NCBI RefSeq assembly: GCF_008014645.1
Contig: NZ_VOWY01000001.1
Location: 185,479 to 249,478, forward strand
Source of the DNA: Collinsella sp. BA40
GTDB taxonomy: Bacteria; Actinomycetota; Coriobacteriia; Coriobacteriales; Coriobacteriaceae
Length of the DNA stretch: 64,000 nucleotides
Direction of reading: 5' to 3'
The notes beneath the pieces were generated by a model. The model was given only the letters and a program-made list of their open reading frames with translations, made no database searches and was not told where the DNA came from. The position numbers and the translations under genes are program-made. Below, piece after piece: positions 18,683 to 28,356 of the stretch; within the stretch, counting starts at the first letter, position 1; each line of letters opens with the position of its first letter.

Positions 18683-21600
18683 ATGTCCATGCTTAAGCGC
18701 TCGCGCCGCTGGAGCGTTTTGCCGCCCCGGCCCGATATCGAGCAGCGCCTGTCCGCCGAGCTGGGTGTGGCGCCGCTGGTGGCGCGCATCATGGCCGCCC
18801 GCGGCATCGCCACCGCCGAAGAGGGGCGCTTGTTCCTCACACCCTCGCTCGACCGCGATTGGTGCGACCCCGCCCTTATTCCCGGCATGCCGCAGGTTGC
18901 CGAGCGCGTGCTCCGCGCAATCCAAGATGGTGAGAACATCGCCGTGTTCGGCGATTTCGACGTCGACGGCATCACATCGACCTGCCTGCTCACCGAGGCT
19001 CTTCGCGCTTTGGGCGCATGCGCCCACCCGTTCATTCCCCATCGCTTCGAGGAGGGCTACGGCATCAGCCAGGCGGCGCTCGACCGCGTGATCGAGGAGT
19101 GCTCGCCCGACCTGGTGGTGACGGTGGACAACGGCATCGCGGCGCGCGATGAGGTTTCCTATCTGCTTCAGCGCGGTATCGACCTCGTGGTGACCGATCA
19201 TCACGAGCCCGCCGACATGGTCCCCCAGGGCGTGCCCCTCACCGATCCCAAGCTCGCCGACTCGGGTCCGTCCCGCGAGCTGGCGGGCGTGGGCGTTGCG
19301 CTCAAGCTCGTGCAGATTTTGGGCGAACGCCTGGGCCAGCCGCTGCTGTGGCGCTCGTTTACCGAGGTTGCGGCCTTGGGCACCGTGTCCGATATGATGC
19401 AGCTCACCCCCGAGAACCGCGCGCTGGTGGCCGATGGCATCGCCCAGATGCGCGCGACCACGCGCCCCGGCTACGTCGCCCTCGCGGCGCTCACCAAAAC
19501 GGACCTGTCCGCCATCACGGCCGACGGGCTCTCCTTCTCGCTCATCCCGCGGCTCAACGCCGCCGGTCGCATGGCCGATCCCTCGCTCGCCCTCAACTTG
19601 CTGCTCGCCCGCGATCCCGTCGAGGCGGGACGCCTGGCGGCCGAGCTGGAGCATACCAACCAGGAGCGCCGCGATATCGAGGCGCAGCTTACCGAGGAGG
19701 CGCTCGCCCTGGTCGAGCGCACCTACGAGGGCAACCGCGTGATCGTGGTGGGCGGCGAGGGCTGGCACGAGGGTGTCAAGGGCATCGTGGCCAGCAGGCT
19801 CGTCAATCGCTATCACGTTCCATCGCTGCTCTTCTCCATCGAGGACGGCGTGGCGCGCGGCTCCGGCAGGTCGGTGGGCAACGTCAACCTCTTCGAGGCG
19901 GTCGAGCGCTGCAGCGACCTGCTGATCCGCTTCGGCGGCCATGCGGGCGCCGTCGGCGTGACCTGTGCGGCCGAGAACCTCGATGCGCTCCGCACCCGGC
20001 TCGATCAGGTGCTGGCCGAGCTTCCCGAGGAGCAGTTCGAGGATACGGGCGAGATCGCGGCCATGGTGTCGCTGTCCGAGCTCGACATCGAGACCGTGGA
20101 GCAGCTGTCCTTGCTCGAGCCGTTCGGCCAGGGCAACAAGGTTCCGCTCCTGGGCGTCTCGGGCGTAACCATGTGCGACCGCGCCGTGGTGGGCCGCACG
20201 GGCGACCATATGCGCTTCACCGCAACCGATGGCTCGGCAAGCGTGCCCGCCATCATGTTTCGCGTTTCGCAGATCGAGGACGTGGTCCGGTGCGATTCCG
20301 TGGTCGACCTCGTTTTCGAAGCTGTCGCCGAGCATTGGCAGGGACGCGTGAAGCCCAAGCTCATGATCAAGGATATCCTGCGCCATTGCTGCCAGGATGC
20401 ATCGGGTGCGGCGTTCGATTGCGAGGCGCTGGAGGCCTCCGTCCCCGACCCGGACGATGCGGCCGCCCCGCAGCCCTCGCTCGATCAGCGCCGTCGCCTG
20501 GCCGGTCTTTCCTACGAGGAGCTCACGCGCTCGCTGGTGCACCGGTTCATCGGGGCGTCGCGGCCGCATCGCGTTCAGGCCGAGGCGCTCGAGCGGCTCG
20601 GCCGGGGTCGCAACGTCCTCACCATCATGGGGACCGGCAGGGGAAAGTCGCTGATCTTCCAGGTCCATGCCGTCCGCGAGGCCATCTGCCGCAATCGCGC
20701 GAGCATCTTCGTCTATCCTTTGCGCGCCCTCGTCTCCGACCAAGCCTTCCATCTTACCGAGCTGCTCGGCAGCTTCGGCGTGCGCGTCTGCGTCCTTACG
20801 GGTGAGAGCTCCGCGCGCGAGCGAGAAGACGTGCGCCGCGGGCTTATGGCGGGCGCGGTCGATATCGTGCTCACCACGCCCGAATATCTGGTGGCCCATG
20901 TCGACGCGTTCGCCGGGACCGGCCGCGTCGGCTTCGTGGTGGTCGACGAGGCGCATCATGCCGCCGAGGCTCCGTCGGGCCATCGTAGCGCCTACGCGGC
21001 GTTTCCCGACGCGCTGTCGCGCCTGGGCTCCCCGCAGGTTCTGGCTGCCACGGCCACGGCCGACGACGACGTGGCGGCGCTTATCCGCGAGTTGCTGCCC
21101 ATCGAGGACGTCCTCGTCGATGACTGCGTGCGCGAGAACCTGGTGATCGACGACGAACGCGATCTCGCATCGCGTGAGAACCGCTTGGTCTCCATCGTCG
21201 CCACGGGCGAGAAGTGCGTGGTCTACGTCAATTCGCGCGACCAGTCGCTCGCTCTCGCGCGCATGCTGCGTCGCCGCGTGCCCGAGCTGGGATCGTCGAT
21301 CGGTTTCTACAACGCGGGCCTGTCGCGCCGCGACCGCTCCCGCGTGGAGGAGGCCTTCCGCGACGGTGCGCTGAGCTGCATCGTCTCGACCTCGGCGTTC
21401 GGCGAGGGCGTCAACCTGCCCGACATCCGCCATGTGGTGCTCTACCACATGCCGTTTGGCGCTACCGAGTTCAACCAGATGAGCGGCCGCGCGGGGCGCG
21501 ACGGAGCTCCGGCCCGCATCCACCTGCTGTATTCCTCGCGCGATGCGCGCATCAACGAGCGCCTGCTCGACGCCTTGGCGCCCGGTCGCGAGGAGCTGGT

Positions 21601-21982
21601 CACGCTGTACCGCGCGCTGCAGACCATGTGGCGCCGCGCCGCGGGCGGCCCGGGTCCCCATGCGCTGGATGCGAGCGACCTCGATATCGCGCAGATGTGC
21701 CTGGCGATCGACGCGCGCACGCCCGTCGACGAGCGCTCGATTCCCTGCGGCTTGTCGATCTTCGAGGAGCTGGGATTCGTGCGCGTAACCGGATTCGACG
21801 ACGGGCGCCGCCTGGAGATGGTCGAGAACCCCGGCCGCGTGGAGCTCTCGAACTCCATCCGCTACCTGGAGGGCCTGCGGGCGCGCGTGGAGTTCTCGGC
21901 ATTTCGCACCTGGGCGCTCGACGCGCCGGCCCATGATATGCTGTCACGCGTGAACAGGCCCATCACGCCACGAACACGATAG
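18683..21982 (+). CDS. recJ: RecJ ssDNA exonuclease fused to a RecQ-like DEAH helicase
   Basis: This 1099-residue protein is twice the length of ordinary RecJ. The first 560 or so residues are RecJ: DHH motif I FGDFDVDG (about 89-96), VTDHHEP (170-176), a DHHA1 region with RFGGHAGAVG and an OB-type region. From about residue 610 a superfamily 2 helicase follows: SRPHRVQAEAL, Walker A GTGRGKS near 650, DEAH near 754, ATATA, then SGRAGRDGAPARI as motif VI. RecJ is a 5'-3' ssDNA exonuclease and RecQ unwinds DNA for it in the RecF pathway, so the fusion would couple both steps. ATG 18683 follows GGGGAGGTG. rel starts 8 nt after the stop. Confidence 0.87.
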   Translation: MSMLKRSRRWSVLPPRPDIEQRLSAELGVAPLVARIMAARGIATAEEGRLFLTPSLDRDWCDPALIPGMPQVAERVLRAIQDGENIAVFGDFDVDGITSTCLLTEALRALGACAHPFIPHRFEEGYGISQAALDRVIEECSPDLVVTVDNGIAARDEVSYLLQRGIDLVVTDHHEPADMVPQGVPLTDPKLADSGPSRELAGVGVALKLVQILGERLGQPLLWRSFTEVAALGTVSDMMQLTPENRALVADGIAQMRATTRPGYVALAALTKTDLSAITADGLSFSLIPRLNAAGRMADPSLALNLLLARDPVEAGRLAAELEHTNQERRDIEAQLTEEALALVERTYEGNRVIVVGGEGWHEGVKGIVASRLVNRYHVPSLLFSIEDGVARGSGRSVGNVNLFEAVERCSDLLIRFGGHAGAVGVTCAAENLDALRTRLDQVLAELPEEQFEDTGEIAAMVSLSELDIETVEQLSLLEPFGQGNKVPLLGVSGVTMCDRAVVGRTGDHMRFTATDGSASVPAIMFRVSQIEDVVRCDSVVDLVFEAVAEHWQGRVKPKLMIKDILRHCCQDASGAAFDCEALEASVPDPDDAAAPQPSLDQRRRLAGLSYEELTRSLVHRFIGASRPHRVQAEALERLGRGRNVLTIMGTGRGKSLIFQVHAVREAICRNRASIFVYPLRALVSDQAFHLTELLGSFGVRVCVLTGESSAREREDVRRGLMAGAVDIVLTTPEYLVAHVDAFAGTGRVGFVVVDEAHHAAEAPSGHRSAYAAFPDALSRLGSPQVLAATATADDDVAALIRELLPIEDVLVDDCVRENLVIDDERDLASRENRLVSIVATGEKCVVYVNSRDQSLALARMLRRRVPELGSSIGFYNAGLSRRDRSRVEEAFRDGALSCIVSTSAFGEGVNLPDIRHVVLYHMPFGATEFNQMSGRAGRDGAPARIHLLYSSRDARINERLLDALAPGREELVTLYRALQTMWRRAAGGPGPHALDASDLDIAQMCLAIDARTPVDERSIPCGLSIFEELGFVRVTGFDDGRRLEMVENPGRVELSNSIRYLEGLRARVEFSAFRTWALDAPAHDMLSRVNRPITPRTR

Positions 21983-21990
21983 GGGGAGCC

Positions 21991-24393
21991 ATGGATACCT
22001 CTGCACAACGCACTTCCGGCAAGGGTTCGGGCCAGACGGACAAGGGTCAGGCGGCCTCCGCGCTCACGCCTACCGACGAGATGGTCCATTACCGTAGCGC
22101 GGACGACCTCCCCTTCGAGATCGCAGCCGATAACTGGGGCCGATTGGCGTCGCTGTGCCGTAAATACATGGGCGACGACGACGCCGAGCTCGCCGAGCGC
22201 GCGTACTGCTTCGCCGCCGAGAAGCACTCCACGCAGAAACGCCGCAGCGGCGAGCTCTATATCAACCACCCCGTCGAGGTCGCCATCATCTTGGCCGAGC
22301 TCAAGATGGATTGCGACGTGGTGTGCGCCGCGCTGCTGCACGACACCGTCGAGGATACCGAGACGTCCTTGGGCGATGTGGCCTCGATCTTCGGCGATAC
22401 CGTGGCCGACCTTGTGGACGGCGTGACCAAGCTCACCAATATCGAGGTGGGTAGCATGGATGAGAAGCAGGCGCTCAACCTGCGCAAGATGTTCCTCGCC
22501 ATGAGCCGAGACATCCGCGTCGTCATCGTTAAGCTTGCGGACCGCCTGCATAACATGCGCACGCTGGCCGCCCTCAAGGAGGACCGCCGCCTGTTCAAGG
22601 CGCGCGAGACCATGGATGTGTACGCGCCCCTGGCGGACCGTCTGGGCATGTCGTCCATCAAGTGGGAGCTCGAGGACCTTTCCTTCTTCTATCTCGAGCC
22701 CGAGGCCTACCAGCGCATCGCGCGCATGGTGTCCGAGAGCCGCGAGGTGCGCGAGCGCTACCTCTCCGAAACCATCAAGACGCTCACCGACGAGCTGAAG
22801 CGCGTGGGGCTCAAGGACTTCCAGATCAACGGCCGCTCGAAGCACTATTGGTCCATCTACCAGAAGATGAAGCGCAAGGGCAAGGAGTTCTCCGAGATCT
22901 ACGACCTGGTGGCGCTGCGCGTCATCACCAATACGGTGGGCGATTGCTATTCGGCGCTGGGCGCGGTGCACTCGCTGTGGCATCCCATGCCCGGGCGGTT
23001 CAAAGACTACATCGCCATGCCCAAGCTCAACAATTACCAGTCGCTGCACACCACCGTCATCGGGCCCACGGCGCGTCCGCTTGAGATTCAGATCCGTACG
23101 TTCGAGATGCACGAGCAGGCCGAGTACGGCATCGCGGCGCACTGGCTGTATAAGAAGTCGGGCGGCTCATCGGCGGCGAAGACCATCGACGCCCAGCGCC
23201 TCGACGACCAGATAAACTGGCTGAAGCGCTCGCTCGACTGGGCGGCGTCCGACGACATCGACGATCCCAAGGAGTTCCTCCATTCGCTGAAGGTCGACCT
23301 ATTCGACCAGGAGATCTTCGTCTTCACGCCCAAGGGCGAGGTCATGAGCCTGCGCTCGGGCGCCACTCCGCTCGATTTCGCCTATGCCGTCCATACCGAG
23401 GTGGGCAACCATTGCGTGGGCGCGAAGGTGAACGGCGCGGTGGCCCCGCTTACCCACGAGCTGGCGATGGGCGATCGGGTGGAGATTCTCACCAACAAGT
23501 CGTCCAAGCCGTCGCGCGACTGGCTCGCTATCGTCAAGACGCCGTCGGCGAAGTCGAAGATCCGTCGTTATTTCGCTGCGGCCACCAAGGACGAGGATGC
23601 AACGGCCGGCCGCGAGGTTCTGGCAAAGGACCTGCGCAAGCGCGGTTACGGCATCTCTACCCAGCGGTCGACGCGCGCGCTCAACGCAGTTTCCGAGCAG
23701 ATGAACTACAAGCATCTCGAGGACCTGTTCGCAGCCATCGGCGCGGGCAAGGTGGCGCCGCGCATGGTCGGCAACCGTGTGCAGGCGATCTTGGATCCCA
23801 AGCCCATCGAGGAGACCCCGCGCAAGAAGCGCGAGGAGGCGGTCGTCGAGGCTGCCAAGCGCACGCATGGCTCGCGTGCGGGCCAGCGTCCCCAGCGCCG
23901 CGGCAGCTCGGGCGTCGTGGTGAACGGCGGGGAGCCGGGCGACATGCTCGTGCGCCTCGCGCACTGCTGCAACCCCGTGGCGGGCGACGATATCGTCGGT
24001 TTCATCACGCGCGGCCGCGGCGTGTCGGTGCATCGCGCGACCTGCCCGAACGTCAAGGGGCTGATGGAGCATCCCGAGCGCATGATTCCGGTGGACTGGG
24101 ATGGCGCCGCCGACGCGCTGTTCCAGGTCGAGATCGTGGTCGAGTGCCTTGATCGCATGGGGCTGCTCAAAGACGTCACCATCGCCATCGGCGATGCGGG
24201 GGGCAACATCCTCTCCGCTGCCACGGCAACCAATCGCGAGGGCATCGCCACGCTGCGGTTCCTGGTCGAGATTTCCGATGCGAGCGGACTCGATCCGCTG
24301 CTCGCATCCATCAGCCGCGTGGAGAGCGTCTACGATGCGCGCCGCATCATGCCGGGCGAGGGGGCTCGGCAGATGAAGCGCCGCGTTCGATAA
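21991..24393 (+). CDS. rel: Bifunctional (p)ppGpp synthetase/hydrolase
   Basis: This 800-residue RelA/SpoT homologue has an HD hydrolase domain with intact HDTVEDT (about 118-124), a synthetase domain including FKDYIAMPKLNNYQSLHTTV (near 337), a TGS domain from about residue 436 (IFVFTPKGEVMSLRSGATPLDFAYAVHTEVG) and a C-terminal ACT domain (from about 715). Both catalytic halves look intact, so it should make and degrade the stringent alarmone. It follows the recJ fusion by 8 nt with GGGGGAG upstream. The N-terminal 40 residues are low-complexity. Confidence 0.93.
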   Translation: MDTSAQRTSGKGSGQTDKGQAASALTPTDEMVHYRSADDLPFEIAADNWGRLASLCRKYMGDDDAELAERAYCFAAEKHSTQKRRSGELYINHPVEVAIILAELKMDCDVVCAALLHDTVEDTETSLGDVASIFGDTVADLVDGVTKLTNIEVGSMDEKQALNLRKMFLAMSRDIRVVIVKLADRLHNMRTLAALKEDRRLFKARETMDVYAPLADRLGMSSIKWELEDLSFFYLEPEAYQRIARMVSESREVRERYLSETIKTLTDELKRVGLKDFQINGRSKHYWSIYQKMKRKGKEFSEIYDLVALRVITNTVGDCYSALGAVHSLWHPMPGRFKDYIAMPKLNNYQSLHTTVIGPTARPLEIQIRTFEMHEQAEYGIAAHWLYKKSGGSSAAKTIDAQRLDDQINWLKRSLDWAASDDIDDPKEFLHSLKVDLFDQEIFVFTPKGEVMSLRSGATPLDFAYAVHTEVGNHCVGAKVNGAVAPLTHELAMGDRVEILTNKSSKPSRDWLAIVKTPSAKSKIRRYFAAATKDEDATAGREVLAKDLRKRGYGISTQRSTRALNAVSEQMNYKHLEDLFAAIGAGKVAPRMVGNRVQAILDPKPIEETPRKKREEAVVEAAKRTHGSRAGQRPQRRGSSGVVVNGGEPGDMLVRLAHCCNPVAGDDIVGFITRGRGVSVHRATCPNVKGLMEHPERMIPVDWDGAADALFQVEIVVECLDRMGLLKDVTIAIGDAGGNILSAATATNREGIATLRFLVEISDASGLDPLLASISRVESVYDARRIMPGEGARQMKRRVR

Positions 24394-24489
24394 AGGACTT
24401 GTAACGAATTGCGACGGCATACCGTTTCACATGGTGCCGGTGGGCCGCTATCGAGCGATGGCGGCCCGTTTGTCAAAGGAGGAAACATC

Positions 24490-25209
24490 ATGGAGCTCGA
24501 TTTGACGCCGTGTGGCGCGCTCGACGTCCATTGCGTGGTAAACGGACCTATCCGCACGAATACCTATATCGCTGCAAGCGGGGGAGAGGCCATCATCGTC
24601 GATCCCGCTTGGGAGGGCGAGAAGCTCGTGCGGGTGATGACCGAACAGCTGCCGGGCGTGCGCCTCGCCGCGATCGTCTGCACGCACGGCCACGCCGACC
24701 ATGTTGGCGGCGTCGCCGGCGTTCGTCGTGCCGCGGGCGACGACGTGCCGTTTCTCATCTCTGAGGCCGATGCCGCCATCATTTCCGAGGCCATCCGCAG
24801 CATGCGCGAAACGTGGGGCTTCGACCACGAGATGCCGCCCGCTCCCGATCGCTTGCTCAACGAGGGGGATGTCGTCGCATTCGGCGACGTCGCGTTGCAG
24901 GTTATGGCCACGCCGGGGCACACGCCGGGCGGCATCGTGTTATTCGCGCCGGCGAGCACCGGTCCCGTGGCGTTCGTGGGCGACACGCTGTTCCCAGGGG
25001 GCCATGGTCGCACCGACCTCGAGGGGGGAAGCGAGAAGGAGATCATTCGGTCTTTGGGTAAGATCGGCTCCCTGCTGCCTCCCGAGACGCTGTGCCTTAT
25101 CGGTCATAACGATCCCACGACGGCGAAGCAAGAGGTCGAGACGAACCTGTTTATGCGCCGTGGCCTGCGCCGCTATGCCAAGGAGCATGGCGCTGCCACT
25201 GCTGAGTAA
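24490..25209 (+). CDS. Metallo-beta-lactamase-fold hydrolase
   Basis: This 239-residue protein has the metal-binding motif THGHADHVGG near residue 67, TPGHTPGGIV, FVGDTLFPGGHGRTDL and the final IGHNDPTT, the arrangement of glyoxalase II-like hydrolases. It probably binds two metals and hydrolyses a thioester or similar bond; the substrate is unknown. AAGGAGG lies 6 nt before ATG 24490, which sets the start. Homologues often follow rel in Gram-positive bacteria. An AAAGGGGCCTTT mini-hairpin lies just after the stop. Confidence 0.85.
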   Translation: MELDLTPCGALDVHCVVNGPIRTNTYIAASGGEAIIVDPAWEGEKLVRVMTEQLPGVRLAAIVCTHGHADHVGGVAGVRRAAGDDVPFLISEADAAIISEAIRSMRETWGFDHEMPPAPDRLLNEGDVVAFGDVALQVMATPGHTPGGIVLFAPASTGPVAFVGDTLFPGGHGRTDLEGGSEKEIIRSLGKIGSLLPPETLCLIGHNDPTTAKQEVETNLFMRRGLRRYAKEHGAATAE

Positions 25210-25365
25210 GCAAAAGGGGCCTTTTCGTCGGCGACGGATGCGCGCGAAATGCAACCTATCTTCATGCAGGGGTTATACAGGCTGCGAATGCCTGGGATAT
25301 GAGTAGTCGGGCGTGGTAAAATGCCCCGTGTAATTATTTGAGTATGGACAACAGGAGGTCCAAGT

Positions 25366-26232
25366 ATGCTCGTCAATGCAGCTCAGATGCTCAAGGACGC
25401 CGAGGCCGGCCATTACGCCCTGGGCGCCTTCAACACCAACAACCTGGAGTGGACGCTCGCCATCCTCCAGGCTGCCGAGGAGGCCAAGTCCCCGCTGATC
25501 ATCCAGTGCTCCGCTGGCGCCGCCAAGTGGATGGGCGGCTTCAAGGTCTGCGCCGATATGGTGAAGGCCGCCGTCGAGGCCACCGTCGTGACGGTGCCCG
25601 TCGCCCTGCACCTCGACCACGGTACGTATGAGAACTGCCTTGAGTGCATCGAGGCCGGTTTCACCTCCGTTATGTACGACGGCTCCCATGAGGAGACCTT
25701 CCAGATCAACCTCGAGCGTACCGCCGAGATCGTGAAGATCGCCCACGAGAAGGGCATCTCCGTCGAGGCCGAGGTCGGCGGCATCGGCGGCGTCGAGGAC
25801 GGCGTCGTGGGCCAGGGCGAGATCGCCGATCCCGAGGAGTGCAAGCAGATCGCTGCCCTCGGCGTCGACTTCCTCGCGTGCGGCATCGGCAACATTCATG
25901 GCGTGTACCCCGAGGACTGGGCCGGTCTGTCCTTCGACGCCCTGGCCGCTATCAAGGAGGCCGTGGGCGATCTGCCGCTCGTTCTCCACGGTGGCACCGG
26001 TATCCCGGTGGACCAGATCCAGAAGGCCATCTCGCTCGGTGTTTCCAAGATCAACGTGAACACCGACCTGCAGCTCGTCTTCGCTGCTGCTACGCGCGAG
26101 TACATCGAGGCCGGCAAGGACCTCGAGGGCAAGGGCTTCGACCCGCGCAAGATCATCAAGCCCGGTCGCGAGGCCATCGTCGCCCGCGCCAAGGAGCTCA
26201 TGGAGGAGTTCGGTTCCGTTAACAAGGCGTAG
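25366..26232 (+). CDS. fba: Class II fructose-1,6-bisphosphate aldolase
   Basis: This 288-residue zinc aldolase cleaves fructose bisphosphate to triose phosphates in glycolysis. Zinc and substrate motifs are HLDHGTYENC, MYDGSHEETFQINL, VEAEVGGIGG, GNIHGVY, LHGGTGIP and KINVNTDLQ. The gene is strikingly rich in preferred codons, as expected for a highly expressed enzyme. An AGGAGGT site precedes ATG 25366, and a strong terminator follows 25 nt after the stop. The AT-rich stretch 25310-25345 is the likely promoter region. Confidence 0.95.
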   Translation: MLVNAAQMLKDAEAGHYALGAFNTNNLEWTLAILQAAEEAKSPLIIQCSAGAAKWMGGFKVCADMVKAAVEATVVTVPVALHLDHGTYENCLECIEAGFTSVMYDGSHEETFQINLERTAEIVKIAHEKGISVEAEVGGIGGVEDGVVGQGEIADPEECKQIAALGVDFLACGIGNIHGVYPEDWAGLSFDALAAIKEAVGDLPLVLHGGTGIPVDQIQKAISLGVSKINVNTDLQLVFAAATREYIEAGKDLEGKGFDPRKIIKPGREAIVARAKELMEEFGSVNKA

Positions 26233-26256
26233 CCGTTCTTCCATCGTGTTTCAAGT

Positions 26257-26290
26257 AAAAGCCGCCGTGCCTCGTCGCACGGCGGCTTTT
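26257..26290 (+). terminator. Rho-independent terminator after fba
   Basis: AAAAGCCGCCGTGC (26257-26270) pairs with GCACGGCGGCTTTT (26277-26290) around a 6-nt loop, giving a 14-bp stem with a T-run. Confidence 0.92.
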
Positions 26291-26367
26291 CTTGTCTGTG
26301 ATACCCTGAGTACGATATGAGGGCACGCGGCCTTGCGTGACCCGTCCGTGTTGGGAAGGGGAGAGCT

Positions 26368-27789
26368 ATGAGCATCAAGACGGTGAGCCCCGAGGAGGGG
26401 CGCCTCATAACATGCGGGCCGCTCGCCTGCGACGGCATCGCGCGCAATAGCGATTACCGCGAGCTGGGCGTCGGGCTCCCGCCCGAGATCGCCCGACTTA
26501 AGCAGGCCGGTTATCTGGATGCCGCCCGCGCCGCCTGCCTGCGCGCGCTGGATGTAGCTGAAACTCCCGAGCTGGCAGCGTGTCTGCGCGCCGAGCATCA
26601 CCGCATGGGGCGCCTTGCGCGGCAGTACAGCGTTTCGTTCGACCGCGCGCTCGAGCTCATCCGTGCCGAGTGGCCCGAGTTCACCCGCGCACAGTTCGAC
26701 GAGCTCATCGAACGCAAGCGTATCGACTGGCGCTTCATCGAGGGCGAGCCTCGCGTGCTCGAGAACTTTCTCGATTCGCTGCGCGTGTACCCGTCGGAGG
26801 TGCCGGGTCTTCGCGAGGATGATCCGTCGGATACGACAACGCGCGATGCGATGCTCCTGCGCATGCGTGAAGAGGGCGGGGCGGCGTATCGTATCACCGC
26901 CCGCGCATGCATCTCGGTCCCCGGCGCCCTGCCCGGCGAGGCTGTCCGTGCCTGGCTTCCGGTGCCCGCGGCTGCTCCGCAGCAGTCCCAGATCGAGATT
27001 CTTTCGATGACGGAGGGTGGCGTGGTCGCCCGCGCCGACGCGCCCGCACGCACCATTTTCTGGGAGTCGACGGAGCGCCGATCTTTCGAGGTGACCTATC
27101 GTTATCGAATCGATGCGCCCTATATCGATACCTGCGCGCCCGCGCCCGCACGCCGCGTGAACGCGCCCGCACCCGGGCCAGAAGACCTGTGCGAGCTGGC
27201 GCCGCACGTGGTGTTCACGCCGTATCTGCGAGCGTTGACGGCACGCGTCGTCGATGGCATCGAGCGCCCGATCGATCGTGCCCGCGCCATCTACGACTAC
27301 CTCACGCGCACGGTCGATTATCGATATCAGCCGGATTACGCCCAGCTCGACGCCATCGCCGACGGCTGTCTGAAATCGCTGCGGGGCGACTGCGGCGTGA
27401 TGGCGCTCGCCTTCATCGCCATGTGCCGCATCGCGAGCATCCCTGCGCGCTGGCAAAGCGGCCTGTACGTTGCTTGCGATTACATCGGTCCGCATGATTG
27501 GGCGATGTTCTATACCGAGGAATACGGCTGGTTGTGGGCGGATGTTTCCTTTGGCTCGTCATCACGTCGCGCGGGCGATGAGGCGCGACGCCTCCATCAT
27601 TTCGGCAACCTCGACCCCTGGCGGATGGTTGCGAACAGCGTGTATCAGGCGCCCTTCGAACCCGATTTCGATGACGCGCGCTGGGATCCCTACGATAACC
27701 AGATGGGTGAAGCGAGCGTCGACGGTCGCGGATGCGATGAGCCGGAAATGCTGCGCCAGATTGAACTCATCGCTTTGGATGCGTTGTAG
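26368..27789 (+). CDS. Transglutaminase-like domain protein
   Basis: This 473-residue protein has an alpha-helical first third (LDAARAACLRAL...EFTRAQFDELIERKRIDWRFIEGEPRVLENF), a beta-rich middle and a transglutaminase/protease-like core with the catalytic Cys in RGDCGVMALAF (near residue 340), His in GPHDWAMFY and Asp in WADVSFG. Such proteins act as peptidases or cross-linkers, often on peptides. No signal peptide is visible, so it is probably cytosolic. It stands alone between fba and tRNA-Leu, with GGGGAGAG before ATG 26368. Confidence 0.75.
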   Translation: MSIKTVSPEEGRLITCGPLACDGIARNSDYRELGVGLPPEIARLKQAGYLDAARAACLRALDVAETPELAACLRAEHHRMGRLARQYSVSFDRALELIRAEWPEFTRAQFDELIERKRIDWRFIEGEPRVLENFLDSLRVYPSEVPGLREDDPSDTTTRDAMLLRMREEGGAAYRITARACISVPGALPGEAVRAWLPVPAAAPQQSQIEILSMTEGGVVARADAPARTIFWESTERRSFEVTYRYRIDAPYIDTCAPAPARRVNAPAPGPEDLCELAPHVVFTPYLRALTARVVDGIERPIDRARAIYDYLTRTVDYRYQPDYAQLDAIADGCLKSLRGDCGVMALAFIAMCRIASIPARWQSGLYVACDYIGPHDWAMFYTEEYGWLWADVSFGSSSRRAGDEARRLHHFGNLDPWRMVANSVYQAPFEPDFDDARWDPYDNQMGEASVDGRGCDEPEMLRQIELIALDAL

Positions 27790-27826
27790 AGCGCGTTGCT
27801 TGTGCTACTATAGGTACGCAATCCGC

Positions 27827-27912
27827 GCCCGAGTGGCGGAACGGCAGACGCAGGGGACTCAAAATCCTCCGCTGGCAACAGCGTGTGAGTTCGAATCTCA
27901 CCTCGGGCACCA
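27827..27912 (+). tRNA. tRNA-Leu (CAA), prophage integration site
   Basis: The acceptor stem GCCCGAG/CTCGGGC, encoded ACCA end, long variable arm and anticodon loop CTCAAAA (anticodon CAA, reading UUG) identify a type II tRNA-Leu. The 3' 56 nt form the left attachment core, so the gene remains complete after insertion. A terminator follows at 27923. Confidence 0.95.
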
Positions 27913-27914
27913 TA
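27857..27914 (+). other. attL core
   Basis: The 58-bp sequence is identical to 61827-61884 and covers the anticodon loop to the CCA end of tRNA-Leu plus two bases. The flanking bases differ (GG before it here, GA at the other copy), which defines the left limit. Confidence 0.92.
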
Positions 27915-27922
27915 TCAAAACC

Positions 27923-27952
27923 AAAGCTCCCGCCATGTGCGGGAGCTTTTTT
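27923..27952 (+). terminator. Terminator after tRNA-Leu
   Basis: AAAGCTCCCGC (27923-27933) pairs with GCGGGAGCTTT (27939-27949) and runs into six T residues. It lies just inside the prophage, so the phage supplies a terminator to the tRNA transcript. Confidence 0.9.
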
Positions 27953-28045
27953 GCATATTTAGGCATCGTAGGCGGATTGGGACTTCGTAGGACATGGGTA
28001 CCTAACTAATATGCCCAGACCCCTTTTTTATGCATACCCAGCCAA

Positions 28046-28104
28046 GCTAAATAAATATTAGAAGAAGCTAATAGTTACTAGCAATAACCATTAGCATATG
28101 CTAA
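28046..28104. promoter_or_regulatory. Probable operator array of hicAB
   Basis: GCTAA or its complement occurs at 28046-28050, 28067-28071, 28091-28095 and 28100-28104; the last two form the perfect palindrome TTAGCATATGCTAA (28091-28104). The tract is AT-rich and ends 27 nt before hicA, with AAGATATAT as a possible -10. HicB proteins usually repress their own operon, so these are likely its sites. Confidence 0.6.
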
Positions 28105-28131
28105 GATATATCTAGCAACGAAGGAGGTGAC

Positions 28132-28302
28132 ATGCAACGACGGGTATTGGTCAAGATCCTCTTGGAAGCAGGGTTCGAATCCCGCGGCGGAACCAAGCAC
28201 GAGAAGTTCACGAAGGGTGACATCACGGTGAAGGTGAAGCGGCACAGGGAGATCGAGGACGAGACGGCCAAGAGGATCCTGAAGGCGGCGGGTTTGCGGT
28301 AG
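28132..28302 (+). CDS. hicA: HicA-family mRNA interferase toxin
   Basis: This 56-residue protein matches HicA: KILLEAGF followed by RGGTKHEKFTKGD, with the catalytic His of the dsRBD-like fold at residue 23, and a VKRHREIEDETAKRILKAAGL tail. HicA toxins cleave mRNA in a ribosome-independent way. ATG 28132 follows AAGGAGGTGAC. It lies first in a two-gene unit with the antitoxin at 28357. This gene is too short for most ORF cut-offs. In the prophage it would act as a maintenance or defence module. Confidence 0.85.
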   Translation: MQRRVLVKILLEAGFESRGGTKHEKFTKGDITVKVKRHREIEDETAKRILKAAGLR

Positions 28303-28356
28303 GCGCCCGCCCCCTTCGGGGCCAGCGGTTGCATGTGGAGATGAAAGGAATTGGCA

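Noticed and set aside
18587..21934. 1115-codon open frame on the minus strand opposite the recJ fusion
   Set aside because: It is a shadow of the high-GC codon pattern: His/Asp/Arg-rich with no domain or ribosome-binding site, while the plus strand has complete RecJ and helicase motifs.
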